Below are positions 4,891-5,081 of a DNA stretch of 5,081 bases, piece by piece; within the stretch, counting starts at the first letter, position 1, and every line of letters begins with the position of its first letter. The stretch covers positions 1 through 5,081 of the forward strand of contig JASFQI010000356.1 in assembly GCA_050115555.1 (NCBI GenBank), given 5' to 3'. Under the pieces are notes generated by a model that worked only from the letters and a program-made list of their open reading frames with translations, did not search any database and had not been told where the DNA came from. The translations under genes were made by a program, and so were the position numbers. The stretch is from JASFQI01 sp050115555 (GTDB lineage: Bacteria > Desulfobacterota > DSM-4660 > Desulfatiglandales > HGW-15).

Positions 4891-5081
4891 ATGATGGTCA
4901 AGCACTCAAACAGCGCTCAGTTCGATGAGGTCTTTGCGGAGGCCGCGCAATTACTTGAGGGAAAGTTCCAGCTCTTGGAAAACATCATGGACGCGATGGG
5001 CGACGGGCTGAGCATACAGGACAGGAACATGCGGATCGTCTATCAGAACAAGTTCATGCTCGATAATTTCGGATCGCATGT
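4891..5081 (+). CDS. PAS-domain sensor/regulator, N-terminal part (cut by the right edge)
   Basis: 63 complete codons are visible. After a charged, helical leader (FDEVFAEAAQLLEGKFQLLE) comes the start of a PAS domain: NIMDAMGDGLSIQDRNMRIVYQNK followed by FMLDNFGSH. The pattern of Met-Gly-Asp-Gly, Ile-Gln-Asp and Ile-Val-Tyr-Gln-Asn is typical of PAS domains in anaerobe sensor kinases and sigma-54 activators. GAGGAG (4878-4883) lies 7 bases before ATG 4891; the second ATG at 4894 is a possible alternative. No signal peptide or membrane segment is seen in this part, which suggests cytoplasmic sensing. The output domain lies outside the window, so kinase, diguanylate cyclase or sigma-54 activator cannot be told apart. 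The divergent position next to a sigma-54 promoter makes an activator attractive, but this is inference. Confidence 0.8.
   Translation, partial: MMVKHSNSAQFDEVFAEAAQLLEGKFQLLENIMDAMGDGLSIQDRNMRIVYQNKFMLDNFGSH

Noticed and set aside
4674..4901. Minus-strand open frame of 75 codons with hydrophobic stretches
   Set aside because: No clear ribosome binding site or known family; it overlaps the PAS gene start and ends in the palindrome at 4676-4738.
1..5081. CRISPR array, tRNA, rRNA, transposase or toxin-antitoxin genes
   Set aside because: No regularly spaced repeats, no tRNA or rRNA-like sequence and no such protein motifs were seen on either strand.

Overview
The window looks like a chromosomal fragment of an anaerobic, GC-rich bacterium, most likely a Desulfobacterota-type sulfate reducer or syntroph. 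The reasons are a one-carbon gene (metF) next to a selenocysteine-containing HdrA-type flavoprotein, a near-consensus sigma-54 promoter, and a PAS sensor protein. The taxonomic call is inference from gene content; no marker gene is present.

Left part (1-3908, minus strand): three genes read right to left. First is a 124-residue receiver-like protein (3534-3908). Next, 16 bases later, is methylenetetrahydrofolate reductase metF (2642-3517). After a 233-base gap comes a very large hdrA-like gene (1-2408) that runs off the left edge. hdrA has an in-frame UGA at 2217-2219, and conserved HdrA sequence continues without a break after it. The gene is therefore best read as a selenoprotein with Sec at residue 64, not as a 63-residue fragment. 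A SECIS-like hairpin starts 7 nt after the UGA. The protein is an HdrA with a ferredoxin motif and a complete GltD-like NAD(P)H oxidoreductase module inserted into its HdrA flavin domain. The metF-hdrA gap holds a 72-bp multi-stem repeat-like element, a second hairpin and a possible promoter.

Control region (about 3909-4200): a sigma-54 -24/-12 element on the minus strand (3976-3991) lies directly upstream of the receiver-like gene. A perfect 12+12 bp inverted repeat (4051-4082) is centred about 100 bp further upstream, where enhancer-binding proteins usually bind. This suggests that the receiver-metF-hdrA cluster is expressed on demand by a sigma-54 activator.

Right part (about 4120-4890): an AT-rich, apparently non-coding stretch. 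It holds a plausible sigma-70 promoter, a five-codon mini-ORF and an intrinsic terminator (together a possible small RNA or leader, 4243-4362), several inverted repeats including a 63-base palindrome, and a tandem 10-bp repeat. At 4891 a plus-strand gene with a good ribosome binding site begins a PAS-domain protein cut by the right edge. It could be the sensor or activator of the divergent operon, but the part that would show this lies outside the window.

Working model (inference): MetF reduces methylene-H4F to methyl-H4F, and the Sec-HdrA/GltD protein connects this to pyridine nucleotide and possibly ferredoxin or disulfide electron carriers. The receiver-like protein and the PAS protein would supply regulation.
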